From JBEIHX01 sp040381075 (GTDB lineage: Bacteria > Pseudomonadota > Alphaproteobacteria > Caulobacterales > Aquidulcibacteraceae): DNA of 35,340 nucleotides. The stretch is taken from the NCBI GenBank assembly GCA_040381075.1, contig JBEIHX010000035.1, positions 1 to 35,340 of the forward strand. Reading direction: 5' to 3'. How positions within the stretch are numbered: the stretch's first letter is position 1; every line of letters begins with the position of its first letter. The notes below the pieces were generated by a model that ran no database searches, was not told the DNA's origin, and saw only the letters and a list, made by a program, of their open reading frames with translations. Below, in pieces: positions 7,020 through 15,110 of the stretch. The translations under genes were made by a program, and so were the position numbers.

Positions 7020-8444
7020 ATGGATCGAGCCCCGGTCATCGCGCTCGAATTCAACGAGCTGTCGCCAGTGCTCATGGACCGTTTCATCCAGGAGGGCAGG
7101 CTGCCGAATTTCGCGCGCCTGCGTGATCAGTCCATCGTTGCGCTGACAGATGCAGAAGAAGAGCCGCCGGCGCTCGAACCCTGGATCCAGTGGGTGACGG
7201 TCCATACTGGCCTGTCCTACGCCGACCACGGCGTGTTCGACCTCGGCGATGGCCACAAGCTCAAGCGCCCGCGCCTGTGGGACATGGCGTCGGACGCCGG
7301 CAAGACGGTCTGGGTGTGCGGCAGCATGAACGCCGCCATCCAGGGCGATCGGCTGAACGGCTATGTGCTGCCGGATCCCTGGTCCACCGGCATCAAGCCC
7401 TATCCGGAAACCGAGCTTGCGCCATTCTTCCACTTCGTGCGCAGCTATGTCCAGGAATACACACGTGACGAAGCGCCACTGACCACAGCCGACCATGTGC
7501 GCTTCGCGGCATTCATGGCGTCCCATGGTCTGTCCGCCGCAACCGTCATGCGCACGATGGCCCAGCTGGCGAGCGAGCGGGTTGCAGAGAACCGCTGGCG
7601 GCGCGTCGCCATCCTCGACCGCCTGCAATGGGACGTGTTCAGGCACTACTGGCATGCCCGAAAGCCCGCCTACGCGACCTTCTTCCTCAATTCGACAGCG
7701 CATCTGCAGCACTACTACTGGCGCAATCTCGAGCCGGAGAAGTTCCAGATCAGACCCAGCGACGCGGACCAGGGGAAATTCGCGGACGCCGTGCCGTTCG
7801 GCTACCAGTCCATGGACGCAATCGTCGGCGAAGTGTTGGCGATGGCGCCCAACGCCACTATCGTGCTGCTGACGGCCCTGAGCCAGCAGCCGCTGATCAA
7901 GTATGACGAAAGCGGCGGCAAACAGATTCACCGGCCGCACGACCCCGGCGCGCTCCTGGAATTCGCAGGCGTGCGCGACCCCTTCGACCATGCGCCGGTG
8001 ATGGCGGAAGAGTTCCGGCTCTATTTCAGGACCGCAGACGCCGCTGCCGAGGCGGAGCGCCGACTTCTTGCGCTGTCCCTTGACGGCAAGACCGTGATGC
8101 GGGCGCGCCGTGACGGCGTGGAGATCTTCGCCGGCTGCGGTGTATTCACGCCGCCGGCGCAGGACGCGCGCGTCAGTTCCACCATGTCCAACCGGACGGC
8201 GGCGTTCACCGAACTCTTTTATCTCATCGACGCCATGAAAAGCGGGCGCCATCACCCGGACGGCATGTTCTGGGTGCGCATGCCGGGCAGATCAGGCGCG
8301 ATTGTCCCGGGCAGGATCTCGCTGCGCCAGGTGGCGCCAACACTCGCCGACCTGATTGGTCTGCCCACACAGGGCCGGTTTGCGCTGCCGCCGCTCGACC
8401 TCGCGGCGCACCACGCCCCGGCGCTTGGAACCGCCGCCGAGTAA
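7020..8444 (+). CDS. Alkaline-phosphatase-superfamily protein with degenerate metal sites
   Basis: The 474-residue product has the outline of type I phosphodiesterase/nucleotide-pyrophosphatase proteins: a first strand followed by GRLPNFARL (27-35), a WVTVHTG segment (58-64) where the nucleophilic Thr/Ser normally sits, and ADHG at 68-71. Key metal ligands look changed. The first strand reads LEFNELS instead of an Asp-Gly motif, NSTAH (224-228) replaces the D-x3-H pair, and LTALSQQ (284-290) stands where an Asp-His-Gly is expected. RPHDPG is retained. It may be non-catalytic or use an altered site. The ATG at 7020 has AGGAG 8 bases upstream; the ATG at 6978 has none. Position after a glycosyltransferase suggests a role in glycan or phospholipid-head-group metabolism (inference). 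Confidence 0.65.
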   Translation: MDRAPVIALEFNELSPVLMDRFIQEGRLPNFARLRDQSIVALTDAEEEPPALEPWIQWVTVHTGLSYADHGVFDLGDGHKLKRPRLWDMASDAGKTVWVCGSMNAAIQGDRLNGYVLPDPWSTGIKPYPETELAPFFHFVRSYVQEYTRDEAPLTTADHVRFAAFMASHGLSAATVMRTMAQLASERVAENRWRRVAILDRLQWDVFRHYWHARKPAYATFFLNSTAHLQHYYWRNLEPEKFQIRPSDADQGKFADAVPFGYQSMDAIVGEVLAMAPNATIVLLTALSQQPLIKYDESGGKQIHRPHDPGALLEFAGVRDPFDHAPVMAEEFRLYFRTADAAAEAERRLLALSLDGKTVMRARRDGVEIFAGCGVFTPPAQDARVSSTMSNRTAAFTELFYLIDAMKSGRHHPDGMFWVRMPGRSGAIVPGRISLRQVAPTLADLIGLPTQGRFALPPLDLAAHHAPALGTAAE

Positions 8445-8495
8445 TCCGCCCGTTGTTCCGCCCAGCACTCCAGGGAACACTTCGCAGGGCGGCCC

Positions 8496-8595
8496 GCCGT
8501 CACAGGGCTTCGCCGTCACAGGGCTTCGCCGTCACAGGGCTTCGCCGTCAGGGGGGCTTCGCCGTCAGGGGGGTTTCGGCGTCAGGGGGGCTTCG
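8496..8595. repeat. 16-17-bp tandem repeat between converging genes
   Basis: G(C/G)CGTCA followed by CAGGGCTTC or GGGGGG(C/T)TTC recurs at 8496, 8512, 8528, 8544, 8561 and 8578 (periods 16, 16, 16, 17, 17). It occupies the gap between the AlkP-like gene and the opposing unknown gene and runs into the latter's stop codon, so its last residues are repeat-encoded. Confidence 0.9.
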
Positions 8596-9116
8596 GACCC
8601 GGCGATGACGTCGAAGCCGATGGCGCGACTGCCATAGTCGCCGGCGTCATACCGCTCGGTCTCGCGCTCAAACCAGCCCTTCACGTGCTCAAAGACGAGC
8701 TCAAAGAACGCGGTGTAATCACCAGGCTGCAGCGGCAGCGTGAAGGTATGGCTGGGGCCGTCCTCTATCTCGACGATGAAGTCCTGCCCTTCCTTCGCAC
8801 AGGTCAGCACAAGGCGCAGCCAGTCATTCTGCGAACTGACCCGCACAATCAGACCGAACGCGATCGGTCCAAGCGTCTGAAAGCCCACCGGCGGCGCTGA
8901 GAAGGCGCGGTCGCCATAATCCTTCCCCTCAAACGGGCCAAGCGGGGGCGCAAGATGGACGCAGGGCGGGTCATTGCTGTGCAGATAGGCGCAAAATCCA
9001 TCACGTAGCGCCTCCGCCAGCGTGCGCACCCGAACATAGTTCTCCGCCGCACGCTCCCGGTAACGCGTCACCGCCGCAGCCAGCTGGTGCGCGCGGGTGT
9101 CAGACCTGTCGCTCAT
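8565..9116 (-). CDS. Unknown conserved-looking protein, 183 residues
   Basis: I do not recognise this family. From the ATG at 9116 (MSDRSDTRAHQLAAAV, with GAGGA about 6 bases upstream) it runs 183 residues without a signal peptide or membrane segment. The N-terminal third looks helical (RYRERAAENYVRVRTLAEALRD); the middle contains GFQTLGPIAFGLIVRVSSQ and an alternating beta pattern (LRLVLTCAKEG, FIVEIEDG, HTFTLPL); the end is helical again (AFFELVFEHVKGWFERE). It looks like a small soluble alpha+beta protein. The last ten or so residues (EAPLTPKPP) and the TGA at 8565-8567 come from the tandem repeat, so the C-terminus may vary between strains. A longer upstream frame to 9338 has poor coding character. 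Confidence 0.65.
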   Translation of the reverse strand: MSDRSDTRAHQLAAAVTRYRERAAENYVRVRTLAEALRDGFCAYLHSNDPPCVHLAPPLGPFEGKDYGDRAFSAPPVGFQTLGPIAFGLIVRVSSQNDWLRLVLTCAKEGQDFIVEIEDGPSHTFTLPLQPGDYTAFFELVFEHVKGWFERETERYDAGDYGSRAIGFDVIAGSEAPLTPKPP

Positions 9117-9514
9117 GGGCTTCCTCGCTTCGCCGGGCCCCAGGGCCGCCGCGCCAGATGTGAGCCATAGCCGCGCACACCGCCAGCCCGGATGCAACCC
9201 GCCCGGCCGCATGGACAGCGCTTTCCCCCGCGAGCTACGCACAGGGACGAGCCACACACAGGGAGACGCAGGATGACCCGTGCGGCGCCGGCGCAGGAGG
9301 CGGGCTCCGGCGCAGAGGCAGTCGGCCCCGGGCGTCACACGCGCCTGACCCCACCACCCCTGACCCTGGCTGCGGCGTGGCGGCGGCGCACGCCCGGGGA
9401 CCGCATCAGGACAAGACGAACCGTCGCGGCCTGCAGTCCCCGCCCCGGACAGCGGTGCAATTCCTCCGCGCAGCGTCTGGACACAGGCCGGAGCTTCCGC
9501 TCAAACCCTGAAAC
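9117..9514. other. 398-base divergent intergenic region, no gene recognised
   Basis: This separates the unknown minus-strand gene from the HAD phosphatase and must hold both promoters. The frames across it are Arg/Pro-rich and not gene-like. I see no convincing repeat, hairpin or RNA gene. Confidence 0.5.
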
Positions 9515-10411
9515 ATGCCAGCGCGAGCCGCCCCCCAGTCGCAGACGCCAGTGAAGAAGCCGGTCAAGACGACCATCGCGCTCGTCTATGATTTTGACGG
9601 CACGCTCTCACCCTCCAACATGCAGGAGTACACGGTTCTGCCCAAGCTGGGCATCGCGCCGGATATCTTCTGGGCGCGGGTGCGCGAGGAGGCCCAGGCG
9701 CGTCAGGCGGAGCAGATACTCACCTACATGCGCATGATGTTTGAAGAGGTCGAGCGGCGCGAGGATCTTGTCGTCAAGCGCGAAGACCTCAAGGCGATGG
9801 CTGGGGCCATCGAGCTGTTTCCTGGGGTTCACGACTGGTTCAGTCGCATCGCGGCGCATGTCGAAGCGCGCTCGCACGGCGTGGCCGAAGTGCGCCATTA
9901 CATCATCTCCTCAGGCCTTAAGGAAATCCTCGAGGGAGTGGCCATCTATCCCGCTTTCGCAAACGTGTTCGCCTGCACCTATCACTACGACAAACACGGC
10001 CGCGCGGTGTTCCCGGACAGGGTCGTCAACGACACCTCGAAAACCCAATACCTGTTTCGCATCAACAAAGGCGTTGAAGACCTCAATCAGTCGGCGAACG
10101 ACCACATGCCGGAGGCGGAACGGCCCATTCCTTTCAAGAACATGATCTATTTTGGCGATGGCGACACAGATGTTCCAAGCTTCACCGTGACCCGCAAGAA
10201 CGGTGGCCACGCCGTAGCCGTGTACAACGGAGATGCCGGCAACGCGCTCCAGCGGCTCGGCAAGTGCCGGGATCTTTTCGCGGAGGAACGCATCGACTTT
10301 TTCGCCGCCGCAGATTACCGCGCCGGCTCGGACCTGGAGCGCGGCGCCAAGCTGATCCTTGACAAGGTGGTCGCCGGGATCCTGCTCGACAGGGAGATCG
10401 CACAGCTATGA
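9515..10411 (+). CDS. HAD-family phosphatase (phosphoserine-phosphatase-like)
   Basis: The 298-residue protein has all four haloacid-dehalogenase motifs: DFDGT at 26-30 (nucleophile D26, general acid D28), IISSG at 130-134, a lysine (K176) in NDTSKTQYL, and GDGDTD at 214-219. The large insert between motifs I and II and the soluble character fit the phosphoserine-phosphatase-like branch, which hydrolyses small phosphate monoesters in the cytoplasm; the substrate is not evident. The start is uncertain: ATG 9515 has no clear ribosome site, and a GTG at 9551 would remove a 12-residue polar tail. Its TGA overlaps the ATG of the next gene by four bases, so the two are probably translationally coupled. 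Confidence 0.85.
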   Translation: MPARAAPQSQTPVKKPVKTTIALVYDFDGTLSPSNMQEYTVLPKLGIAPDIFWARVREEAQARQAEQILTYMRMMFEEVERREDLVVKREDLKAMAGAIELFPGVHDWFSRIAAHVEARSHGVAEVRHYIISSGLKEILEGVAIYPAFANVFACTYHYDKHGRAVFPDRVVNDTSKTQYLFRINKGVEDLNQSANDHMPEAERPIPFKNMIYFGDGDTDVPSFTVTRKNGGHAVAVYNGDAGNALQRLGKCRDLFAEERIDFFAAADYRAGSDLERGAKLILDKVVAGILLDREIAQL

Positions 10412-11040
10412 CGGACCTGACTGTCTACCACGTCCCCGGATCGCGTTCGCTGCGCAGCGTCTGGCTCCTGCACGAACTCGGCGTCGACTTCACGGTCCGG
10501 GAAATGCCCTTCGACCTCAGGGTGCTGCGCACGCCGGACTATCTCGCCGTCAGCCCGCTCGGCCGGGTGCCCGCGCTGCGCCATGGCGACATGCACCTGT
10601 TTGAAAGCGGCGCGATCGCCCAGTACCTCACCTGGAGATTCCCTGAGAAAAACCTCGGGCGCGCGCCGGGCCATCCGGAGTGGCCGATGTGGCTGCAATG
10701 GATCCATTTCGCCGAAACAATCGCCGTCCATGGGGCAAGCCAGGTCCAGCAGCAGGTCTTCATCCGGCCGGAAGACCGCTCGGCGGTGATCAAGGACCTG
10801 GAATCGAAACGGCTCGTGAAGTGCTATGAAGTGATCGACCGCGCGCTCGGCGAGCAGGAACACCTCCTGCCAGGCGGCTTCAGCGCCGCCGACGTCGGGG
10901 TGGGTTACAGCCTGCATCTCGGGCTCGGGTTTACGCCAATGCCCGAGGGCCTGGCGCGCGTGCGGGCTTACTACGACAGGCTCGCAGCCCGCCCGGCCTT
11001 CAAGGCCGCCAGCGCCAGCGAACGCCGACCAACAGCCTGA
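10408..11040 (+). CDS. Glutathione S-transferase family protein
   Basis: The 210-residue cytosolic protein has a thioredoxin-like N-terminal domain starting LTVYHVPGSRSLRSVWLL. The serines in the SRS segment are in the usual catalytic position. It then has LAVSPLGRVPAL (cis-proline glutathione-binding turn) and ESGAIAQYL (the gamma-glutamyl-binding Glu-Ser). A helical C-terminal domain with FSAADVGVGYSL follows. Such proteins conjugate glutathione to electrophiles or reduce peroxides and maleylacetoacetate-like substrates; which one is not visible. It begins four bases inside the HAD gene (ATGA overlap), indicating one operon. Confidence 0.88.
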   Translation: MTDLTVYHVPGSRSLRSVWLLHELGVDFTVREMPFDLRVLRTPDYLAVSPLGRVPALRHGDMHLFESGAIAQYLTWRFPEKNLGRAPGHPEWPMWLQWIHFAETIAVHGASQVQQQVFIRPEDRSAVIKDLESKRLVKCYEVIDRALGEQEHLLPGGFSAADVGVGYSLHLGLGFTPMPEGLARVRAYYDRLAARPAFKAASASERRPTA

Positions 11041-11088
11041 GCAGACCGCAGCACCTGCCGCAGCCCGCACGCCGCCCGCCCGGCGCCC

Positions 11089-11113
11089 TTATCGGCCCCC
11101 CTTATCGGCCCCC
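11089..11113. repeat. Two copies of a 13-bp unit over a stop codon
   Basis: TTATCGGCCCCCC occurs at 11089 and again, with its last base changed, at 11102. The first TTA is the TAA stop of the minus-strand oxidoreductase gene. This is the smallest of the gene-border repeats in this window. Confidence 0.6.
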
Positions 11114-11772
11114 GTCGACGCCTCGTTCCCGTCGAGCCCGAGCCCCGACAGGCGGGCCCCGGCAAGGCTCGTCTCGACGCGCCTGCCGCGCGGCAGGAGG
11201 CGCGCAGAGCGCGCCGCGCGCTCAACCTTATCCGTCCAGCGCCCGATCCCCTTCGCCGCCCCGCCACGGCGGGTCGGCCCGCAGGTGACAAAGCGCACGG
11301 GCCGGACGCCGCAGAAACCGAGCACCTGACGCTCCAGCCGATGCAGAACAGCGTTCTTGTAGGCCCAGGACAGATACCATGGCGGCGTATCCATTGTGAT
11401 GATCACGTCAGCGCTCCGCCCGGCGAGCAGGCCATCCCACATCGGGTCGTTCTGGTGATAGACGAAGGCGAATCCCGGCAGCAGGACCCGATCAAAGAAC
11501 CCCTTCACAAGCGCAGGCTCGCCCCCCCACCAGAGCGGAAAAGACAGCACCAGGTGGTCACACCCGGCGATCGCCTCGGCGGCCCGGGCAAGATCCGCCT
11601 CAAGCGGCTGCGGCGTGCGATAGCCTGCATGCAGCACAGGCTCGAACGACAGGTCGCGCAAGGCAAAGCGGGATGTCGTCACAGTCGCCGGCAACGCGGC
11701 GACATAAAGGTCCAGCAGTGCGCCCGACAAACTTCCCGGCGCCGGATGACCGTCAATCGCCATAACCCGCAT
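11089..11772 (-). CDS. NAD(P)H dehydrogenase (quinone)-like flavodoxin-fold protein
   Basis: The 227-residue protein opens with a flavodoxin-fold first strand and loop, VMAIDGHPAPGSLSGAL. It continues with HLVLSFPLWWGGEPALVKGFFDRVLLPGFAF, the FMN/FAD-contacting PLWW segment shared by MdaB, KefF and NQO-type reductases, and TMDTPPWYLSW, where such enzymes bind nicotinamide or quinone. These are soluble FMN/FAD enzymes that reduce quinones or other electron-poor compounds with two electrons. The C-terminal 30 residues are low-complexity and end inside a 13-bp duplication. The ATG at 11772 directly follows the TGA of the thioesterase gene, with GGAGG 8 bases upstream, so the pair is an operon. 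Confidence 0.85.
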   Translation of the reverse strand: MRVMAIDGHPAPGSLSGALLDLYVAALPATVTTSRFALRDLSFEPVLHAGYRTPQPLEADLARAAEAIAGCDHLVLSFPLWWGGEPALVKGFFDRVLLPGFAFVYHQNDPMWDGLLAGRSADVIITMDTPPWYLSWAYKNAVLHRLERQVLGFCGVRPVRFVTCGPTRRGGAAKGIGRWTDKVERAARSARLLPRGRRVETSLAGARLSGLGLDGNEASTGADKGGR

Positions 11773-12249
11773 TCAGGCGCCTCCCGTGTGCGCATAGGCC
11801 TTTTCGCCAGGACGCGGCTCGCGCGGCTTGACCGCCTTGAATATCCCGGACGCAGTCAGCACCGTGCGCTCGCCGACCCATACCCGACCGCGAACCGTAT
11901 AAAGACCATCGGCCTCGCTGATGATCCGACCTGTCCCCTCCACCCAGTCTCCCACCTCGGCCCCGGCCACAAAATCGCACACCAGCCGAACAGTCACCCA
12001 CCAGTAGGACTTCTCAAACGACACCGCATGCCCGAGCGCCATATCGGCAAAACTCATGAGCATGCCGCCGTGGCAGTTCGACATGCCATTGGTGTGGTGA
12101 TCGCCGACCAGGAATGCGCGCGTGTACCAGCCGTCGGCATAGCGCTCGTACAGCGGTCCGACATTGCGTCCAAAACCGCGCGTCCAGTTCATCGGCTGAT
12201 AGCCTGACGGCACGGTCAGGCTCTGATGGGCAAGGAGATCGTCGGTCAT
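11773..12249 (-). CDS. Hotdog-fold acyl-CoA thioesterase, PaaI/4HBT-like
   Basis: The 158-residue product has the PaaI-type hotdog signature NCHGGMLMSFADMALG (about residues 58-73), in which HGG caps the long central helix and the Asp/Glu of FAD-M is the usual catalytic position. Paired strands follow (VTVRLVCDFVAGAEVGDWVEG, TVRGRVWVGERTVLTASGIFKAV). Members hydrolyse acyl-CoA or aryl-CoA thioesters in the cytoplasm. The ATG at 12249 has GGAG about 10 bases upstream. It is first in a two-gene operon with the flavodoxin-fold reductase (TGA and ATG adjoin). The substrate cannot be told. Confidence 0.85.
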   Translation of the reverse strand: MTDDLLAHQSLTVPSGYQPMNWTRGFGRNVGPLYERYADGWYTRAFLVGDHHTNGMSNCHGGMLMSFADMALGHAVSFEKSYWWVTVRLVCDFVAGAEVGDWVEGTGRIISEADGLYTVRGRVWVGERTVLTASGIFKAVKPREPRPGEKAYAHTGGA

Positions 12250-12381
12250 GGGGCTGGCTACTCCAGGCGGACAGCGGAGTCTACCGGCAGGTCGCCCGAT
12301 CTGTTTCCTGGTCGGCCCTGACCCATCCGAACGTCGTCTCCCCAGCCCGACCCGCCCTGCCCCAAATGACTGCGCGCCCCG

Positions 12382-13056
12382 TCATACAAAAAAGGCGGTG
12401 ATGGTCAGACGGCCCGTCGCCGGATTGGGGTCACAGGCAAAATCCGGCGCTATGTCGCCGCTGTGCAGGTTGCGCCCGCGATAGAGCAGCCCCCGGTTGA
12501 ACGCTGCCTCAGGCGACGACAGGCGCTCGAACACAGGCGTGTCGCCCGCGATGTAGCCTGCCGGCGGAAGGCCATGCCGACGAACATCGGCATGCAGAGC
12601 GTCGCGATACACATCAAAGCGCTCCAGGCTCACGGTTTCATACCCGGTGCTGCGATGACGGTAGAATGATGTTCCTCCAAGCCGCGGCGCGCACAGATAG
12701 ACGATCAACGCAAGCCGATGCGGCTCCATTCCGTCATAGTGTGGCAGGCGCTGGATCGGCGCGAGTTGGTCGCGAGGCGTGGTGACCAGCGAGTAGAAGG
12801 CGCTCTCCAGACCCGGCGTACACCCAAAGGCAGACCGGCAGAGCGGCTGCAGTGCGTTCAGCAACGCGGCGCATGCGTCCGGCCCCATGGGCGCGCGCAA
12901 ACCAGGATAATAGGGCGACAGCCTTGCGAATGGCAGCTGGGCGGCCGCTGTGATGAGGGCCGCGGGGTCGGTCGCAAACTCATCAATCGTCACGATGGGT
13001 TCACCCTCGGCGCCCTTGTGCGTGATCTTTGTACGCCACCGGTCTGGATCAAACAC
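12382..13056 (-). CDS. DUF6445-family protein, 2OG-Fe(II) oxygenase-like
   Basis: The 224-residue protein has the layout of the DUF6445 family: RLPHYDG (H106, D108) and LYRGRNLHSGDI (H198) with R216 in GRLTITAFF. These form a plausible His-x-Asp...His iron site plus an arginine for 2-oxoglutarate. GGTSFYRHRSTGYE (127-140) lies between them. No function is known for the family, so hydroxylase activity is inference. It starts with GTG at 13056; the ribosome site GGAG lies within one arm of a perfect 12-bp inverted repeat (13059-13131), so translation may be hairpin-controlled. It is separated by 132 bases from the thioesterase downstream on the same strand. Confidence 0.8.
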   Translation of the reverse strand: MFDPDRWRTKITHKGAEGEPIVTIDEFATDPAALITAAAQLPFARLSPYYPGLRAPMGPDACAALLNALQPLCRSAFGCTPGLESAFYSLVTTPRDQLAPIQRLPHYDGMEPHRLALIVYLCAPRLGGTSFYRHRSTGYETVSLERFDVYRDALHADVRRHGLPPAGYIAGDTPVFERLSSPEAAFNRGLLYRGRNLHSGDIAPDFACDPNPATGRLTITAFFV

Positions 13057-13058
13057 AA

Positions 13059-13131
13059 GCCTGCTCCTGCACGCCCGCGATCGGCGTCACGGGAGGATCT
13101 CGGGACCATCATGGCCCCGGCAGGAGCAGGC
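13059..13131 (-). promoter_or_regulatory. 12-bp inverted repeat burying the DUF6445 ribosome site
   Basis: GCCTGCTCCTGC (13059-13070) and GCAGGAGCAGGC (13120-13131) are perfect reverse complements, 49 bases apart. In a minus-strand transcript the 3' arm is GCAGGAGCAGGC, which contains the GGAG ribosome site two to ten bases before the GTG at 13056. If the transcript starts upstream of 13131, folding would hide the ribosome site. Confidence 0.5.
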
Positions 13132-13576
13132 GCAAGGATGCACCGCGCCAAATCTGCCGTGCGCCGGCTGGATGTGCGCACGCCATGAGCCGCAAACCCC
13201 GCCCAGGCGCACGCGACCAGTGGCGTGCATGCAGCTGCGCGCCATCGCGAGGGACTGGCGGCGGAAGCCGCCCCCGGACGTCAGGTGAGCTCGCGCCGCG
13301 CCCGCACGACCGGTCAGCCGACGCTGCAGCAGGGAGGGCGTGGGTCGGGAGCTGATGACCCGGGCGGGCGCAGCCCTGATCGGGCCGCGGGCCCCGCTCA
13401 TGTCCCGCGCGCAGGCACGATCCTTTGTCGGCGCACGCACACCGGCCATCCGCGCGGCCATCCGCGCCCACAGGGTCCTGCGCGCCGGCGCCTCACGCGA
13501 TGTTCCAAAGCGGCGCCGCCACGTGGCCGCCCTGCGGCGGGCGCCAACCGCCATCACCCCGGAGACGGCCGAAGCC
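13132..13576. other. About 445 bases with no recognisable gene
   Basis: Open frames exist on both strands but are Arg/Ala-rich, overlap each other and resemble no family. It lies between the alpha/beta hydrolase stop and the DUF6445 leader and may contain decayed coding sequence. Confidence 0.45.
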
Positions 13577-14326
13577 TTACCCGCTCGCCAAGCGGGGCAA
13601 TGCTGCGTACAGGGTCGAATAATGGCCAAGACCCGGACAAATGTTCACGCACGCGCGTTCGCCCAAATGCTCCTTATATGCTGCAGCCATCCCCGGCGGC
13701 GTCCAGTCATCGTCAGCGCCGCTCCAGATCTCGGCATCACAACGAATTGCGCGGAGCACGTGACCCCAAGGCCGAACATAGGCGAGAAGCTCCTGCCTGT
13801 ACGCAGCCTGGCGCGGCCCAAGACAGGTGCGCAGTCCAGTCTTCACCGAGGCGACGAAGCATGGGGATGCGAGCAGGCGCGCCTCGGCGGCTGGACTGCG
13901 ACGAAACATCGCCGCGAGGGCTATCCCAGGAGCGAGCGCGACCAGTGATGCCTGCATGGCGGTGACCAGGCGTAGCGCCAGGTCTCCCGCCTGCGCCGCC
14001 TCGAACACCCGCCGTCCAGCCATGGCAGGCAGAAAGCCGCCAGACTGCAGCGGCGCCGCAGGCGAGATCAGGATGAGTTTGGCGACCAGATGGCTGCGCT
14101 TCGCGGCGATGTGTGCGGCCGCCATAGCGCCCAGCGAGAACCCGGCAATCGTGACAGGTCGCCCGACGCCCACCGCGTCGAAAGCCGACAGGACGCGATC
14201 TTCATAGCTGGCCTCGCAGCGCGCGAGCCGGTCGAGCCCATGAATGTGATGAACCGGCGCGCCAAATGCGGAAAGCTCGTTCGGGGCGCCTGGCAGGCCA
14301 TGACAGTAAATGATGGGCGGTGTCAC
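13577..14326 (-). CDS. Alpha/beta hydrolase
   Basis: The 249-residue protein has the alpha/beta-hydrolase plan. An oxyanion-hole segment YCHGLPGAP sits near the N-terminus, the nucleophile elbow GFSLGA places Ser64 as catalytic serine, the acid probably lies in GADDDWTPPG and the histidine in GLGHYSTL near the C-terminus. It has no signal peptide, so it is cytoplasmic. Substrates of this family are esters or thioesters; none can be named. The GTG start at 14326 has no strong ribosome site. It lies 88 bases downstream of the TetR gene on the same strand and may be in its operon. Confidence 0.82.
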   Translation of the reverse strand: MTPPIIYCHGLPGAPNELSAFGAPVHHIHGLDRLARCEASYEDRVLSAFDAVGVGRPVTIAGFSLGAMAAAHIAAKRSHLVAKLILISPAAPLQSGGFLPAMAGRRVFEAAQAGDLALRLVTAMQASLVALAPGIALAAMFRRSPAAEARLLASPCFVASVKTGLRTCLGPRQAAYRQELLAYVRPWGHVLRAIRCDAEIWSGADDDWTPPGMAAAYKEHLGERACVNICPGLGHYSTLYAALPRLASG

Positions 14327-14414
14327 GCGCGGATTGGCTCACGGATCGCACAGGCCGACGATGCGACATTCTGGCCGCAACGGAACGAAAAGCAGACAGA
14401 GCGATGCGGCGCGG

Positions 14415-15026
14415 TCACAGCGAGACTGCGGACAGACTGACAGTGATGATGGCGCTGAGTTCTGCAGTAAACTCCGACTTCGACCATTTGCGCCCGCCCG
14501 GGGGAAACATGCCGAAGGCGAGTTCCTGATCGCAAAGTGAAAAGATGAGCCTCGCGCACAGATCCGCCCGATGGAGAAGCGCCGGGGACGGCGCATCGCC
14601 ACCCGCCACCGCTGCGGCGAGAACCGCGCCAACCTCGGTCACGAGCCGGCCCGCCTTCCTGTAGAGCTCTGGCCGGTCCTGTGCGCGTTTCTGCAGGGTG
14701 CGAATGAGCCCGCCATGGACCGCATACACGGCGCGCACGCGGCGGATAACTTCGCTCACGCGGCCTTCAAAAGGAAATTTCTCGAGTTCGAGCGGCGAAC
14801 CAAAGGTCTCGCGGGCGGAGACTTCGAATCGATCAAACAGTGCGTCCAGAAATTCTTCCTTGTCGGTGAAGCGGCGATAGAACGTCCCGATTGACAGGCC
14901 CGCGCCGGTGGCGATCTCCGGAATTGAGATCTCGTCAAAGTCGCGCTCGGCCAGGAGAGCCATTGCCGAATTCAGCAATGCCGCGTGTGACCTTCGACTG
15001 CGCGCCTGTTGGGCTGGTGGCTGCAT
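14415..15026 (-). CDS. TetR/AcrR-family transcriptional regulator (intact copy)
   Basis: From the ATG at 15026 (AAGGGGGG ribosome site) the product has 203 residues. The TetR helix-turn-helix spans about residues 14-62: LLNSAMALLAERDFDEISIPEIA, then AGLSIGTFYRRFTDKEEFLDALF, the standard recognition helix and DALF end. The C-terminal ligand-binding half is family-specific. It diverges from a truncated epimerase gene 84 bases away and probably represses from that gap. A frame extends up to 15428 but crosses the epimerase fragment and is not coding. A mutated second copy of this gene lies at about 34,380-34,918 in the same orientation, with high identity by eye. Confidence 0.9.
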   Translation of the reverse strand: MQPPAQQARSRRSHAALLNSAMALLAERDFDEISIPEIATGAGLSIGTFYRRFTDKEEFLDALFDRFEVSARETFGSPLELEKFPFEGRVSEVIRRVRAVYAVHGGLIRTLQKRAQDRPELYRKAGRLVTEVGAVLAAAVAGGDAPSPALLHRADLCARLIFSLCDQELAFGMFPPGGRKWSKSEFTAELSAIITVSLSAVSL

Positions 15027-15110
15027 TGGCCCCCCTTGCCGATGCCATTGTGTAGTGGGCATTCGCATATAGGGCTGGCCTTGTAAACAACTGCCCGAGA
15101 GAGGCTTCCA
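15027..15110. promoter_or_regulatory. Divergent tetR/epimerase control region with possible operator
   Basis: The 84-base gap separates two opposite starts. TTGT-AA-ACAA (15081-15090) is an inverted repeat of the kind TetR dimers can bind, close to the epimerase start. No box can be confirmed by eye. Confidence 0.35.

Noticed and set aside
9192..9554. 120-residue plus frame between the unknown gene and the HAD gene
   Set aside because: Composition is Arg/Pro/Thr-rich with no pattern, and it runs into the HAD start.
13111..13188. 25-codon peptide with a GGGAGGA ribosome-like site
   Set aside because: It overlaps the right arm of the DUF6445 leader inverted repeat, and its sequence (MAPAGAGARMHRAKS...) shows nothing gene-like.
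13087..13948. Overlapping frames on both strands upstream of and across the alpha/beta hydrolase
   Set aside because: Arg-rich, mutually overlapping, no motif; part of them is antisense to the hydrolase.
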